A DNA stretch of 64,000 bases from Tamarix chinensis. Taxonomy: Eukaryota; Streptophyta; Magnoliopsida; Caryophyllales; Tamaricaceae. A program made the position numbers and the translations under genes. Under the pieces are notes generated by a model. That model was not told the origin of the DNA, ran no database searches, and worked only from the letters and a program-made list of their open reading frames with translations. This document shows, piece by piece, positions 35,896 to 46,879 of this stretch (positions within the stretch are counted from its first letter, which is position 1; each line of letters begins with the position of its first letter). Where the stretch lies: assembly GCA_030549775.1 (NCBI GenBank), contig CM060174.1, forward strand, positions 20,200,693-20,264,692. The letters run 5' to 3'.

Positions 35896-38104
35896 TTTAT
35901 ACCACTTTTATTAAGTTATCATCACTACATGAATATTAATATTAATACACCACTCTCCTCATCCAAATTCCACCAAATACTATATTTCACATAATACTCC
36001 TCATCACCCACACATATTAGGCCACATTCTTGCACAAGATATATTACTAAAATGCCCTTAGGGCTTATAATAATATTATTCATGCATTAATGATCACAAT
36101 AACATAATATAACATGAATAAGTACTCAACATTTTCATTAATAACCAAACTATTTCCTTAAGCAATATTTCCACACAGAGCATATAACCAACATGCTTTC
36201 CTTTTTATCAATCATTATAAGCAACTACATATAATATATTAAACAATATTTATGTCATGCAAAATAACATATTAAAACCCTAACGTGCTACCATATCTTT
36301 ATCCATGCGTTTAAGTGGGGTTTAACGATTACCTTAATTCCCATAAAATTGAACCTTACAAGTATTCCGGTTAAAGATTCAAGCTTTGATTAGCAAAACC
36401 AATACCTAAAAATAATATTAATATTTATTATATCAGAAATAAGAAAAACCAAAGCATAAGACTTTATAAAATTTACTTAATGAAATAATTAACTCAAATA
36501 TTATTATACCTTACAATTATTAACAAAAATGGTCCAAGAAATGCAGCAACTCATGCTACTTATGTAGCATGAGCTGTATGCAAAAATAAGGGTTGAAGTG
36601 TCAAAGGGGGTGAGGGAAAAGGAATAATGGCTATTTTTGGGTTGGGGTCTTTAGGATAGGAAAGAGGGTAGGTGGGGGAGGATTTAGGGAAAGGAAAGGG
36701 TGCAGGAGTGAAGAGGGGGTGTAGGTGGTGGTCGAGGGTAGGTTGTTCGTGGCCAAGGGCGGCGGAGGCAGTGAAGTGGGCTGTAGGAGTGGACGAGGCT
36801 GAGAAGGAAGGAAAAGAGAGAAGGAAAAATGAAGGTGTGTGGGGGTTGTTTTGGGGGTTGGTTTGGGGAAAAGGAGGCGTGGGTGGTAGAGGAGGTTGTA
36901 GCGAGTGGATTGGTGGTTTGGGTGGCGACAGAGGCAGCCAGACGACAGAAAACGGAGGGGTTGTAGGGGTGTTGCCAATAAGGGAGAGAAAGGGGGAGAA
37001 AAAATATGGAGGGAGGAAGAAGAGACTATAGGGTCTCGAGGGGGTATTGTGGTGGTGCAAGGCTGGAGTAGAGGGTGGCAGGGAGTGGTGTAGGGGGTTA
37101 GTGCGGTAGTTGAAGCGCTGGAGGGAGGCGGCATAGCCAAAACAGGGAGGAAAAAGGAAGGAGAAGAAATGGAGAAGAGGGAGGTTGGGGAAGGGGAAAG
37201 GCTCGAAGAAATGGGGTAGGAAAAGGGTTGAAGAAGAGAAGAAAAAGAAGAGGGAGGATAGGGGTAAGGTAGCCGGTCGGTGGCAGGGTGGCAAAGAGAG
37301 GGAAGGGAAAGGGAGGCCATGTGTGAGGGGGAGTGCATGGCCAGTTGGGTCCAAAATGATGAAAAAGGGCGGGGGAGAGAGAGAGAGAGAAAGAGGGTTG
37401 TAGTGGTGGTAGGTGATGGCAGAAGGGCGGTGGCCGATGTGCCCGAGGTGGCAGACATGGCGACGGGGACAAGTCGGGGGTGTGCTGGGTCAAGGCAGAA
37501 GAAGGAGGAAGAAAGGAAGGGGAGCAGGCTGGCGTAGAGGGAAAAGAAAAAAAGAGTTGGGTTGGCCCGGGTAGGAGGGGAAGGAAAAGAAAGAAAGGAA
37601 GGGGGGATCTGGGCAAGTCGATGCGGGCGGGGGAGAGGGAGAACGGGCTAGCGGCCCAGGCGCACAAGGATAGGGGCTGGCCTAGTGCGGGCAGCCCGAA
37701 GGAGGGAAAAAGGAAAAGAAAAGAAAGAAGAAAAGGAGAAAAGGGAGAAAGAAAAGGAAAAAGGGAAATAGGAAAATAGAGAAAATAAAATAATTTAATT
37801 TATAAAATAATAAAATGTAATATTTTTGATAAATTATTTAATTTAATAATTTAATTCAATATAATTTAATATATTAGTTCAAAAAAGATAATTTTAGTAA
37901 AATATTAGTTTGAAAAATTATTTAAATAAAAATAATATGATAAAATAACAAAATGTTTATTTTTAATTTATTAAATATTCCTATCCAAATTTATATACTT
38001 AGAAATCCATAAAATAATTAAACTATATAATTTTAAAAGCTAATTTATTTCAAATAAAATTTATTTATTAAATTATAGGTTTTCTAATATTTTGGGAAAC
38101 TACA

Positions 38105-38914
38105 GTATGAATATTGAAAAAGATTCAAAAGACTATGTGCAAGCTGCCTCAATATCAAAATTAGGAATCAATTATTGATCTAATATTTTTATGAAGGCTT
38201 AATACCTCATAATAGGATTTTAATATATGCATCAAGTGGAGGTGCATTAGTAGATAAAACTCTTGATCATGCTAAATAACTAATCTTCAATATGGCTTAG
38301 AATTCTCAAGAATTTGGAACTAGGAATGATGTAGGCCAAATAGATAGAATTAATGATTTTGATGTGAGAGTTAATCAATATCAACTTAATGATAATGCCC
38401 AACAATTTTCCCATTTAACTACTCTTATATCAAACCTTATTGTAGGTGGAGCTCCATAACTTTGTGCTTATGGTATTTGTATTGATTTGACTCATACTAT
38501 AAATGCATGTCATTCTCTGTAGGTTCAAAATGTAAATGTTTTTGGTGGTTTTACTAGGAAATATGACCCTTTTTCTAACACATACCATGAGAATTGGAGA
38601 TACCATCCAAATATTATATATGGACCTAGGACAAATCCACTAAATTTTAATGTCAATAAGAATAATGTTAGAGTTTATTTTATTTCAATCAACCTCAAAG
38701 CCAAAATTCTAGTTTTTCATTCGAGGATACAATTAAACAATTGGCTAACCAAACTACATAATTTTGTTCCCAAAGTTTAAATAATCAAAAGAAAATATAT
38801 TCACATCTCCAACAATTAGAAACCTAAATAGGAAAAATATGCACTAGTATAAGTAACATAGAAACTCAATTATCTAAAAAGATCCCTTCTCAACCCATTC
38901 CTAATCTAAAGCGA
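38105..38914 (+). pseudogene. Athila gag, second part (element J)
   Basis: Resumes after copy F. It shows IYASSGGALVDKTLDHA near 38224-38274 and NSQEFGTRNDVG near 38302-38340, then a decayed CX2C-like knuckle (CAYGICIDLTH-INACHSL, about 38460-38520). These are Athila gag features: the SSGG-L-KT block and a C-G-x-C-x-x-x-H-x-x-x-x-C knuckle. Near 38820-38915 it runs into the QLSKKIPSQPIPNLK segment, where a new insertion begins. Multiple stops. Confidence 0.75.
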
Positions 38915-39944
38915 TGTGTGTAAGAATATGGAATTATGGTTTGGATGGTATTATGGTTTGGTTAGGGTTATTTAAAGGGTATGATGATTTAAAGTGATGA
39001 TGATGATGATTAAAAAAACTAATGATGATGATGGTTTTGCATAGCTTGGTTCGTGGGTTAGGGTTAGGGTCTACAAGTAGGTTTAGTTGGGAGACGAATA
39101 TGATGATGATAAATAATTGGAATGATGATGATTTGATGAATAGATTTCAAAATTAAGATATTCAGGATGAACATGTGATAATAATAATATTATTATTATC
39201 TAAGTTTTGGAAATAGGTAAAATTAAGCAAGAAGAATAGGTTGAAGATGAATGTTGAAGATGATGAATGTTGAAGGTGATGATTAGGGTTTTGGATGGTG
39301 TGGATTTTGTGGAGGATTTAAAGGATATTTATTAATCTATAATTTATATAGACAAAGAGATTAATAATTTCAATAATAATTACTCACACAGAATTGATTA
39401 AAATTGAGAAGAACTCGCAAAGAATTCAAATAAGCAATGCTTGCAATTTTCATTCAATTTTTATCTCCCCTAATGTCATGTGTCTCTATGGATTTTATAG
39501 CCATTGCACCTCCCCAATCTTAAAATATAATTCTAATAAGAATCGACCCCCAAAGAAATATCTTGTTCCCTACTCCAAACATATATCATATGATCAAATA
39601 AGATAAACCCTAAAAGATAGAATTAAGCTACTTCGCTGATTAATTCAGCTTCCTTATCCATTAGCTAATATTAATGAAATAATAACTCATCTCACATGTC
39701 TAAAATATCCCAATTATTTTTCTCATGCAAATGATACGTCCATTCCTTCCATGTAATGTATTCATTCCCTCCATGCATGTCATGCACACGTCTCTATTTT
39801 TAGTGACTTATTTTGTAAGTTTTGTCTATAACAAGCAATGTACTCATCGGTTTGTCTTTCAATTTGTAGGGGATCCTATATAAATAGAGGAAAATAGGCT
39901 CCATAATAAAAAATGCTAAATCTTTATCATTTGCTCCAACATCA
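38915..39944 (+). mobile_element. Unidentified ~1.03-kb insertion in element J (possible solo LTR)
   Basis: It separates two blocks that are adjacent in Athila gag: IPSQPIPNLK on the left and NSKAITLKSEKELKGPK on the right. The segment starts near TGTGTGTAAGAATATGG and ends near CCAACATCA. It contains a good TATA element (CTATATAAATAG, 39876-39887) about 60-70 bp before its right end, as in an LTR. It has no coding domain. I could not find a convincing target duplication, so the ends are uncertain by several bases. Confidence 0.45.
39876..39887 (+). promoter_or_regulatory. TATA box (CTATATAAATAG) in the insertion
   Basis: Close match to the plant TATA consensus, located near the right end of the 38915-39944 insertion. 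It supports an LTR origin. Activity is inferred. Confidence 0.45.
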
Positions 39945-41180
39945 CTAAGGAAAATTCTAAGGCTATAACACTAAAAAGTGAAAAAGAATTAAAGGGACCT
40001 AAGGGTAAAAATAATGAGATTGAGAAAGAGTTGGAGGTGAAATAAAAGGCTGATGATAAGAAAGAAACCTTGAGTGATGAAAAGGAGTGTTAAGTGAACC
40101 ATTAAGAAGAAGATCTAACCTCTAAGCATGTCCTCACTTTTAAAGATCCTATACTTTTTCCCTCTAAGTTTGCTAAATAAAAGAAATAGGTTGATGATCA
40201 GAAAATTTTAGAAATGTTTAGAAGAGTGGAATTATATATACCTCTTTTGGATTTTATTAAGAATATGCCCAAATATGCAAAAAAAAATAAAGAGCTTTGC
40301 ACTAAAAAGAGGAAGTTTAAGACTACATAGAAGGTGAGTATGTGGGAGAATATTTCTACCTTGATTCAAAAGAAAATTCCCCCAAGTTGTAAGGACCCAT
40401 GTATGTTTAGCACACCTTACAAGATTGGTAATTTGAGCTTAAGAATATTTATGATAGGATTAGGTGCCTCCATAAATGTTGTGCCTCAAAATCTATAACT
40501 CTTTAAGTCTATGACCTCTAACAAAAAATTGATCTTATTATTTGACTAGCAAATAGATAAAATGCATATCCTTTAGGATTACTTGACGAGGTCTAATTAC
40601 AAGTGAATAAATTAGTTTTCCCTGCTAACTTTTATGTTACTGATATGGATGAAAATTTGTGTGGTAATTTGCATTACTCTTATGATTTTCTTAAAACTTA
40701 TAAAAGTAAGATTGATGTGCGCAAAATTAATTTAACTATGGAATTTAATGGTGAGATCATTAAGTTTAACCATTTCGATGCTATGAGATATCTTAGTGAT
40801 ATCAGCTCTATGTGCTCAGTTGATATAGTGGATGTTTTTGATTTGATTATTCAAGATTTTTTTATGAGACTTACATGATTGTATTTTTACATGAATTGGA
40901 ATATACTTAATCATCATTTTGGATGTGAAAACCTTAGAAAATATGCCTATAATGATAAGTTCTAAGGTTCATTTTCCTTTCTTGGCTTTTCCCCTCACTT
41001 CAAAACGTCTACCTTCTATTGAATTAGAACATAAAGTAGAAATTAAACCCCTACCTTTTAATATTAATTATTATGTTCTTAGGGAAAATGATACTACACT
41101 TATGATTATATCTAGTTCTCTAGCTTTAACCCAAGATGAAAATTTGGTAAGTGTGTTAAGGGTATACAAAGAGGTCATAT
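39945..41180 (+). pseudogene. Athila gag end and aspartic protease (element J)
   Basis: Begins with NSKAITLKSEKELKGPK, the junction between gag and protease. At about 40370-40490 it reads IPPSCKDPCMFSTPYKIGNL and then IGLGASINVVPQNL. The catalytic D of the D-x-G-A-S box is G here, so the active site is lost. A further open stretch (40603-40878) holds VFPANFYVTDMDE and DVRKINLTMEFNGE, the C-terminal protease blocks. The next (40919-41182) is the spacer to RT. Stops separate the segments. Confidence 0.7.
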
Positions 41181-41259
41181 GATGGACTATTGTTGATATT
41201 AAAGGAATAATCCCAAATTTATGTATGCATAGGATTCTCTTATAATATAATGTTAAATG

Positions 41260-42050
41260 TATTAGAGAGGCTCAACGTAGGTTGAACCCTCCTATAGCAA
41301 ATGTTGTAAAGAAGGATATCCTAAAGTGGTTAGATGTAAAAGTAATTTATCCTATCTCAGACTCTAAATGGATAAGCCCTATTCATGTGGGACTAAAGAA
41401 AACTGGGATTACTGTGGTAGAAAATTCTAAAGGAGGGTATGTCTTACCTAGAGTCTCTACAGGTTCAAGTATGCACATAGACTATAGGAAATTGAATCAA
41501 GCTACTAGAAAAGATCACTTTCCATTCCCCTTCATAGCTCAAATGTTGGAGAGACTAACAAGATAATATATCTCTTGCTTCCTAGATGGGTACTCGGGAT
41601 ACACCCAAGTTTCCCTTGCTCATAAGGATAAAGAAAAGACCAATTTTACTTTCCTCTTGGGAATATTTCCATTTAGGGGAATTCCCATTAGACTTCACAA
41701 TATGCCTAGTACATTTCAAAGATGCATGATGAGCATATTTTATGATCTAATATAATATAATATGGAGGTTTTTTATGGATGACTTTACTATCTTTGGTTA
41801 TTATTTTAATATATGTCTCCATAATCTATCTCTTGTGTTGGAAAGATGCATTGAAACTAATCTTATGTTGAACTTTGATAAATGTCATTTCATGGTAGAC
41901 AAATAAGTAGTGTTGCAACATTTTTTGAGTTTAAGAGGGTTGGTAGTTAATTAAGAAAAAATATGAGTGATTAGCGTATTACCTTACCCTACATGTATTT
42001 GTGACATTAGATCATTTTCAAGGCATGTTATCTTCTATAGGTGACTTATT
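41260..42050 (+). pseudogene. Athila reverse transcriptase (element J)
   Basis: An open stretch at 41282-41566 carries DVKVIYPISDSKWISPIHV, HIDYRKLNQATRKDHFPFP and MLERLTR. After a stop come CFLDGYSGYTQVSLAHKDKE, TFQRCMMSIFYDLI and the catalytic box FFMDDFTIFG, with MDD at 41775-41783. The box is intact although stops surround it. A Cys/Glu-containing thumb (SLVLERCIETNLMLNFDKCH, about 41823-41885) follows. The motif order and wording are diagnostic of Athila. Confidence 0.85.
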
Positions 42051-42059
42051 AAAATATTT

Positions 42060-42620
42060 TCTAAAATTAGTGATCCTCTATGTAATTTTCTTTCAAAAGA
42101 TTTTCCATTTCAATTTGATGATAAGAGTAAAAAGGCTTTTGATTATCTAAAAGAGAAATTAACTATTGCTCTTATTATCCGCCCTCCTAATTGGTATTTT
42201 CCAATTGAAATAATGAGTGATGTGAGTTATAAAGAATTAGAAGCCTTATTATGGAAAATAAAATAAAAAGAACCTTGTACAATTAATTATGATTCCAAAT
42301 CACTTGATTCTGCACAATATAATTGCACTATAACTAAGAAACAAACGTATGCAATTAGGTTTGCTTTAAAAAGTTTATTCTTAATTTCTTGGAACTAAAG
42401 TGATTTGCCCTTTAGATATTTTTTGAAAAAGCAAGAATCAAATACAAGTATTTAGAGATGGATGCTTTTGTTACAAGATTTTGATTTAGTGATTAGAGAT
42501 AAAAATAGTACTGAGAATTTAGGAGTAGATCATTTAAGTAGAAGAATGCCTAAAGACAATTGGTCTATTATTTCTAAGCTCTTTCCTCATGATCAAGTAT
42601 ATTCATTGATTATGGAACCT
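42060..42620 (+). pseudogene. Athila RNase H and connection (element J)
   Basis: It shows KISDPLCNFLSKDFPFQFD near 42063, then IEIMSDVSYKELEALL (a decayed catalytic D-A-S block), NYDSKSLDSAQYNCTITKK near 42293 and, after a shift, RWMLLLQDFDLVIRDK near 42455 leading to ENLGVDHLSRR near 42515. These are successive Ty3/gypsy RNase H blocks. Frameshifted and inactive. Confidence 0.7.
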
Positions 42621-42639
42621 CCTTAGTATGCAAAAATTG

Positions 42640-43598
42640 TGAATTATTTAGTGTTCTAGACTTTCCGAAGTGAGTTATCAAAGGCTTAAAAGGATAAAAT
42701 AATGGCTAATTCTAAGTATTATTTTTGGCACGATCCATATATGTGGAAATCTTATTCTAATCAAGTAATTAGAAGCTATGTGAATGAATTAGATTATTGA
42801 TCTATCTTAAACTTTTCCCATGATTATGATGCTAGAGGCCACTTTGGTCCAAAGATAACTGCTCATAAAGTGCTTAAACATTGTTTTTAGTGGCCTACAT
42901 TATACAAAGATGCTTATTTGTTTACAAGGAGTTTTTAGTGATGTTAAAGGACTAGTAGTTTATAGACAAGAAATAAGATGTCTCAAAATAGTATTATTAT
43001 TTGTGAAATTCTTAACATTTGGGGCTTTTAATTTCATAGTCCCATTTCCATCCTCCTTTGGTTGTGTCTACATCATTCATGCAGTTGGTTATATATCTAA
43101 ATGGGTAGAGTTCAGTGCCACAAATTTTGTTGATGCTAAAATTGTGGTGAAATTTGTGAAAACAAATATTTTTAATAGATGTGGTGTATCAAATACAATT
43201 GTGAGATTCATTTTTGTAATTGAAAAATTGGTGCAATTTTGAGAAAATATCATATCATGTATCTACTACATATTATGCCCTAACTAGTGGGCAAGATGAG
43301 GTATTAAATAGGAAAATTAAGCAAATTTTGGAGAAAACAATCAATCCTAATATGAAAGATTGAAGTATTAAGTTAGATGATGTTCTTTGGGCTTATAGAA
43401 TGGCATTTGAAACTCCAATTGGGATTTATCCATATAGATTGATTTTTAGAAAATTTTATCATTTACCGATAGAGATATAATGCAAGTCATATTAGGTGGT
43501 GAGGCAATGTAACTTAGATTATATTAGTGCTAATAAAGAAAGAAAGTTACAATTATAAGAGCTTAAGGATTTAAGGATATAGGCATATCAAAATGCAA

Positions 43599-43634
<36 letters not shown>

Positions 43635-43850
43635 CAAGAAGACCAAAGACTTTCATGATCATATGATAACTAGGAAGTCATTCCATATAGGTAAGAAAGT
43701 GTTATTGTTTAGTTCATGAATGAAATTATTTCTCGATAAGCTATAATGATGATGGCTTGGTCCATTTGTTATTACTAATATTTTCCTCATTGTGTAGGAG
43801 AAATTAAAAGTATTGCTATAGGTAAGGTTTTCAAAGTGATTGGTTCTACC
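42640..43850 (+). pseudogene. Athila integrase (element J, 3' end lost)
   Basis: The zinc-binding region is near 42800-42915 (RGHFGPKITAHKVLKHCF, then WPTLYKDAY). The catalytic core at 42910-43242 reads FGAFNFIVPFPSSFG and YISKWVEF. The first catalytic Asp, expected in the F-D-F block, is Asn, and the second block (IVRFIFVIEKLVQF) lacks its Asp. A later stretch reads DVLWAYRMAFETPIGIYPYRL-like, and KKTKDFHDH...SFHIGKKVLLF...WLGPFVITNIFPH (about 43635-43795) is the C-terminal domain. An (AT)16 run at 43601-43633 lies inside. It ends at the junction with element I. Confidence 0.8.
43601..43633. repeat. (AT)16 microsatellite
   Basis: Pure AT run inside the integrase remnant of element J, disrupting the frame. 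Confidence 0.9.
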
Positions 43851-45313
43851 TAACCAATTGATGGGTTTAAGTAGAGAGAAAAACCAATGTCTTTACAAGC
43901 CTACCAGTCAATGGGTTGGGTTAACTAGTCAACTATTCTAGGAACCAGCCAATTAGTTTGCCCTTCAACAACACCAAACAATCATTTTCATGCATATCAT
44001 ATTCACAAATATTTATCATACCACATTTAAACATGTTCTAACATCATATAACACATTTTTAGTTTAATTTAGTTGCACATTAAGCCATTAACCTTCACAA
44101 CTTAATTTTTCCTTAAAATTCGAGCTTTTCACTCAAGTGCACAATCTAACCGTTCAATATGATTCTGGAAAGCTGTATAATCATGCCAACTGGTATTATC
44201 AAACTTAAAGAGTTATGTAACATGCAAGATTACTCATAACCCATTTTAGAAGTAAAAAGACTTACTTGATGAAGGTAAAACTTTTCTCACACAAGAAAAC
44301 TTAATTTGAGAAATGCTCAACTTTCAAAACCTTGAAAACAATAATTTTAACTTAGAAATTCATAAATAATTTTACAAATATGAACTTGAAATAGAAAGGG
44401 AAGAATGAACATACCACATCTAAAAGAAAAACATGAATTAATTCAGCTAAACCACTCAAATGTTTTCCTAAATCTAACTTTTTCTTGCTTAACAATTAAA
44501 ACAAGAGGAAGCTAGAGAAAGGATTAAAAGAGTAAAAGAAATTTGAATGAAAGGATTAAAGTGAAAAAGGGTGAAAGTGAATTCTACAGAGTTAAGTATT
44601 TCGGTGGCTAAAAGAAAGGTGAATAAAAGGGAAAATTAGGGCTATTTATAGCGAAAAAAATGATATAAATCACAATTGTGGTATAAAATAGGTCAAAATG
44701 GTTATTTTGGAGGAGTGCAATCTAGAAAGGTAATACACAAGATAGGAAATGGAAGGTCAGCATGGAAGGAATCTCCTAGTTGAGCATAATTGAGTTTGAG
44801 ATCAAATCAATGATCCTAGAATAGGCAGAGGAGAGAGGTGGAAGAAGATAAAGCTGAGATCATCTCCCCCACCAATTGTCCTAATCAACTTCTCCTATTG
44901 ATATAAATAAGTATTTTTGGGCAAAATGCATCATGAAAAAGGTTAAAAATCTTTTGGGAATAATTTGGCATGGGTTAACAAGATTCCATTTTAACATAAG
45001 AAATTTTTTTGAAAATTTGAGTTTTGAAAATATACCTAGCTTGACAAACCAGTCAATCAATTCAGCCTACTACTCAATTGTTCTATAGATCAATCAATCA
45101 ATTCCCCAACCAATCAATTGGTTTAATCTAGTCGATCGGTTCATGGAACTAGTATATCAATTTGCCCGGAAAACTCCTTTAATTTAGTTTTCCATCCTTA
45201 TTTCAAATCCAACTTTACTTCAAACCTAATAATAATCTCAAATCAAAATCAAATATTAAAAATTGGCATAATTTCTCATTAAACACTTTACAAAAAGATA
45301 GGTTATTAAGACA
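43850..45313 (-). repeat. 3' LTR of element I (5'-side truncated on plus strand)
   Basis: Ends AGGTTATTAAGACA on the plus strand next to the polypurine tract, parallel to the LTR/tract junction of element G. Includes palindromic ACCAGTCAATGGG-type motifs at about 43855-43960 and 45040-45140. Confidence 0.65.
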
Positions 45314-45330
45314 CTATCCCCTTAAAGAGG
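45314..45330 (-). other. Polypurine tract of element I
   Basis: Minus strand CCTCTTTAAGGGGATAG directly before the LTR start TGTCTTAATAACC. It closely matches the tract of element G. Confidence 0.6.
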
Positions 45331-45483
45331 GTGTGCCATTGAAGCCTATAAACATTCTGATCACATCATTTAACTCATGGTAAAGCACACATCAAACTAA
45401 TACTTCCAACAAAAAAGTTACTACCCCTATAAAGAAAAGGATTAAACTACAGTAAATGCTAAGAAAATAACTCTGGTTACTTG

Positions 45484-46830
45484 GCTTGAATTTCCTCCCC
45501 AGCCTCCCAAAAAGCCCCCTTCGTACCATGCCATGACCAGAGGACCTTCACTAATGGGACAATATTTATACACATCTCTCTCATCTTTATATCCGAGATG
45601 TTAACAAGTTGTTCTTCATAAGTCAAGGATTCATCAAGCTCTAGTGACTCTAGTCGAATAATGTATGAAGGATCTGCTACATATTTCCTTAGCTAAGATA
45701 TGTGAAATACTTTGTGCATCCATGACAATTCCATCAATAGGGCTAAATGATAGGCGAATTTGCTAACACGAACCATAAACTTGACTGAGCTTACACTTCC
45801 TACAAAACCTCATGACTCCCTTATTGGGTGAGACCCTCAAAAGGACTCTGTCGCCCACCTATAACCATCTTTTCATCTTCTCAAATCTACATAACTCTTC
45901 TGTCAGTCCTAAGTTGCTCTCATCTTGTCCTAAATCAATTGAATGTGCCTCGTCGTCTACTGGATCATTTTAGGTCCCAACCTAAGAATCTTGCTGATGT
46001 CGTTCCAACACGAAGGACTAAGAAAGTTTTTACTGTATAAGGATTCAAAAGGTTCCATATTTTTGCTAGCATGGTAACTATTTTTGTAGGAGAAATCAAT
46101 CAACTACTATCAATCTTCCCAAATGCCCCAAAAATCTAACACAAATTCCCAAAGCATATCTTCTAAAGTCTGAATGGACTCTCTGTATAACCTTCCATAG
46201 TTGGGTGAAAAGTAATAATCATATTCAGTTAAGTACCAAAAGCAGCTTATAATTTTTTCCAAAAGTGTGACAAGAACCTAGAGTCTCGATCTGACATAAT
46301 ATCATTAGGGACTTCATAAAGTCTCACAACATTTTTTCTATAAGAGTTGATTAACTCATCCATCTTCCATGTTATCTTCATTGGTATGAACATGGGCGTC
46401 TTAGTTAGAAAATATGTAATAACCTAGATAGAATTGAATCCACTACAATTCCTTATAAGACTAACCACAAAGTCCATAGATATATTGTCACACATCCACT
46501 TAGGAACTTCTAGTGGCTGTACCAACCCTATTAGCCTCTTATGCTCAATCCTAACCTTCTAATAGGATAAAAATCAGGCTACCAATATACCTTCTTTAAA
46601 TCCATGTATAGCTTTTCCCCTCTAAGGTGGACATAATTTCCTTCTTCAAGGATCTTTCTCTTAAGCTCAACACATCCCTATAGTTCACACCACCTACCTT
46701 GGTATTTGACACCACTTTCCTTAAGGATTTGAAATCCTTTAACTCTACCTTCTGCAATACTAGTCCAAATCCTCTCGGGCTTAATATCACCAAGTTGATT
46801 AGCTCATATCTCCTTAAATATTAAAGGGGT
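45484..46830 (-). pseudogene. Ty3/gypsy integrase (element I)
   Basis: On the minus strand the C-terminal module is well preserved at about 45484-45870: VGDRVLLRVSPNKGVMRF, then ...KVFHIS-LRKYVADPSYII and a final KGAFWEAGEEIQAK ending in a stop at 45484. Upstream are a LKTAQ-like helix around 45900 and a zinc-binding entry LSLRERSLKKEIMSTLEGK near 46600-46690 (H-x-x-x-H region decayed). The C-terminal tail resembles the chromodomain-like extension of plant chromoviruses. Stops and shifts throughout. Confidence 0.7.
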
Positions 46831-46879
46831 AATGGTAAGTGCACTCATTCTTGTCTCTAGATTACCAACGGTGATCAGC

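Larger units (their letters stand above)
33182..38104 (-). mobile_element. Solo LTR-like element, alpha family copy F (complete)
   Basis: A 4,923-bp unit with plus-strand ends TGTAACACCCTC and TTTGGGAAACTACA, flanked by perfect GTATG duplications. It interrupts Athila gag, which resumes on the other side. Inside: terminal stem-loop (33282-33327), short hairpin (33556-33574), CCGGTCC module (33905-34180), telo-box pair (34430-34454), RY motif (34799-34806), minisatellite (35040-35890), purine-rich domain (36600-37790) and AT block (37909-37975). There is no internal retrotransposon domain and no second LTR. It is the reference copy for aligning the others. The large frames at 36560-37667 are compositional. 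Confidence 0.78.
31180..43850 (+). mobile_element. Athila-type Ty3/gypsy element J (interrupted, 3' truncated)
   Basis: Plus-strand element: 5' LTR ending near 32520, primer-binding site (32524-32541), gag split by alpha copy F, an insertion at about 38915-39944, then end of gag, protease, RT, RNase H and integrase up to about 43850. Motifs such as SSGGALVDKTL in gag and SPIHVGLKKTGITVV plus MHIDYRKLNQATRKDHFPFP in RT are typical of Athila. The 3' LTR is absent because sequence switches at about 43850 to the LTR of element I. All frames are broken, so this is an old copy. The left limit of the 5' LTR is not determinable without the second LTR. Confidence 0.8.
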
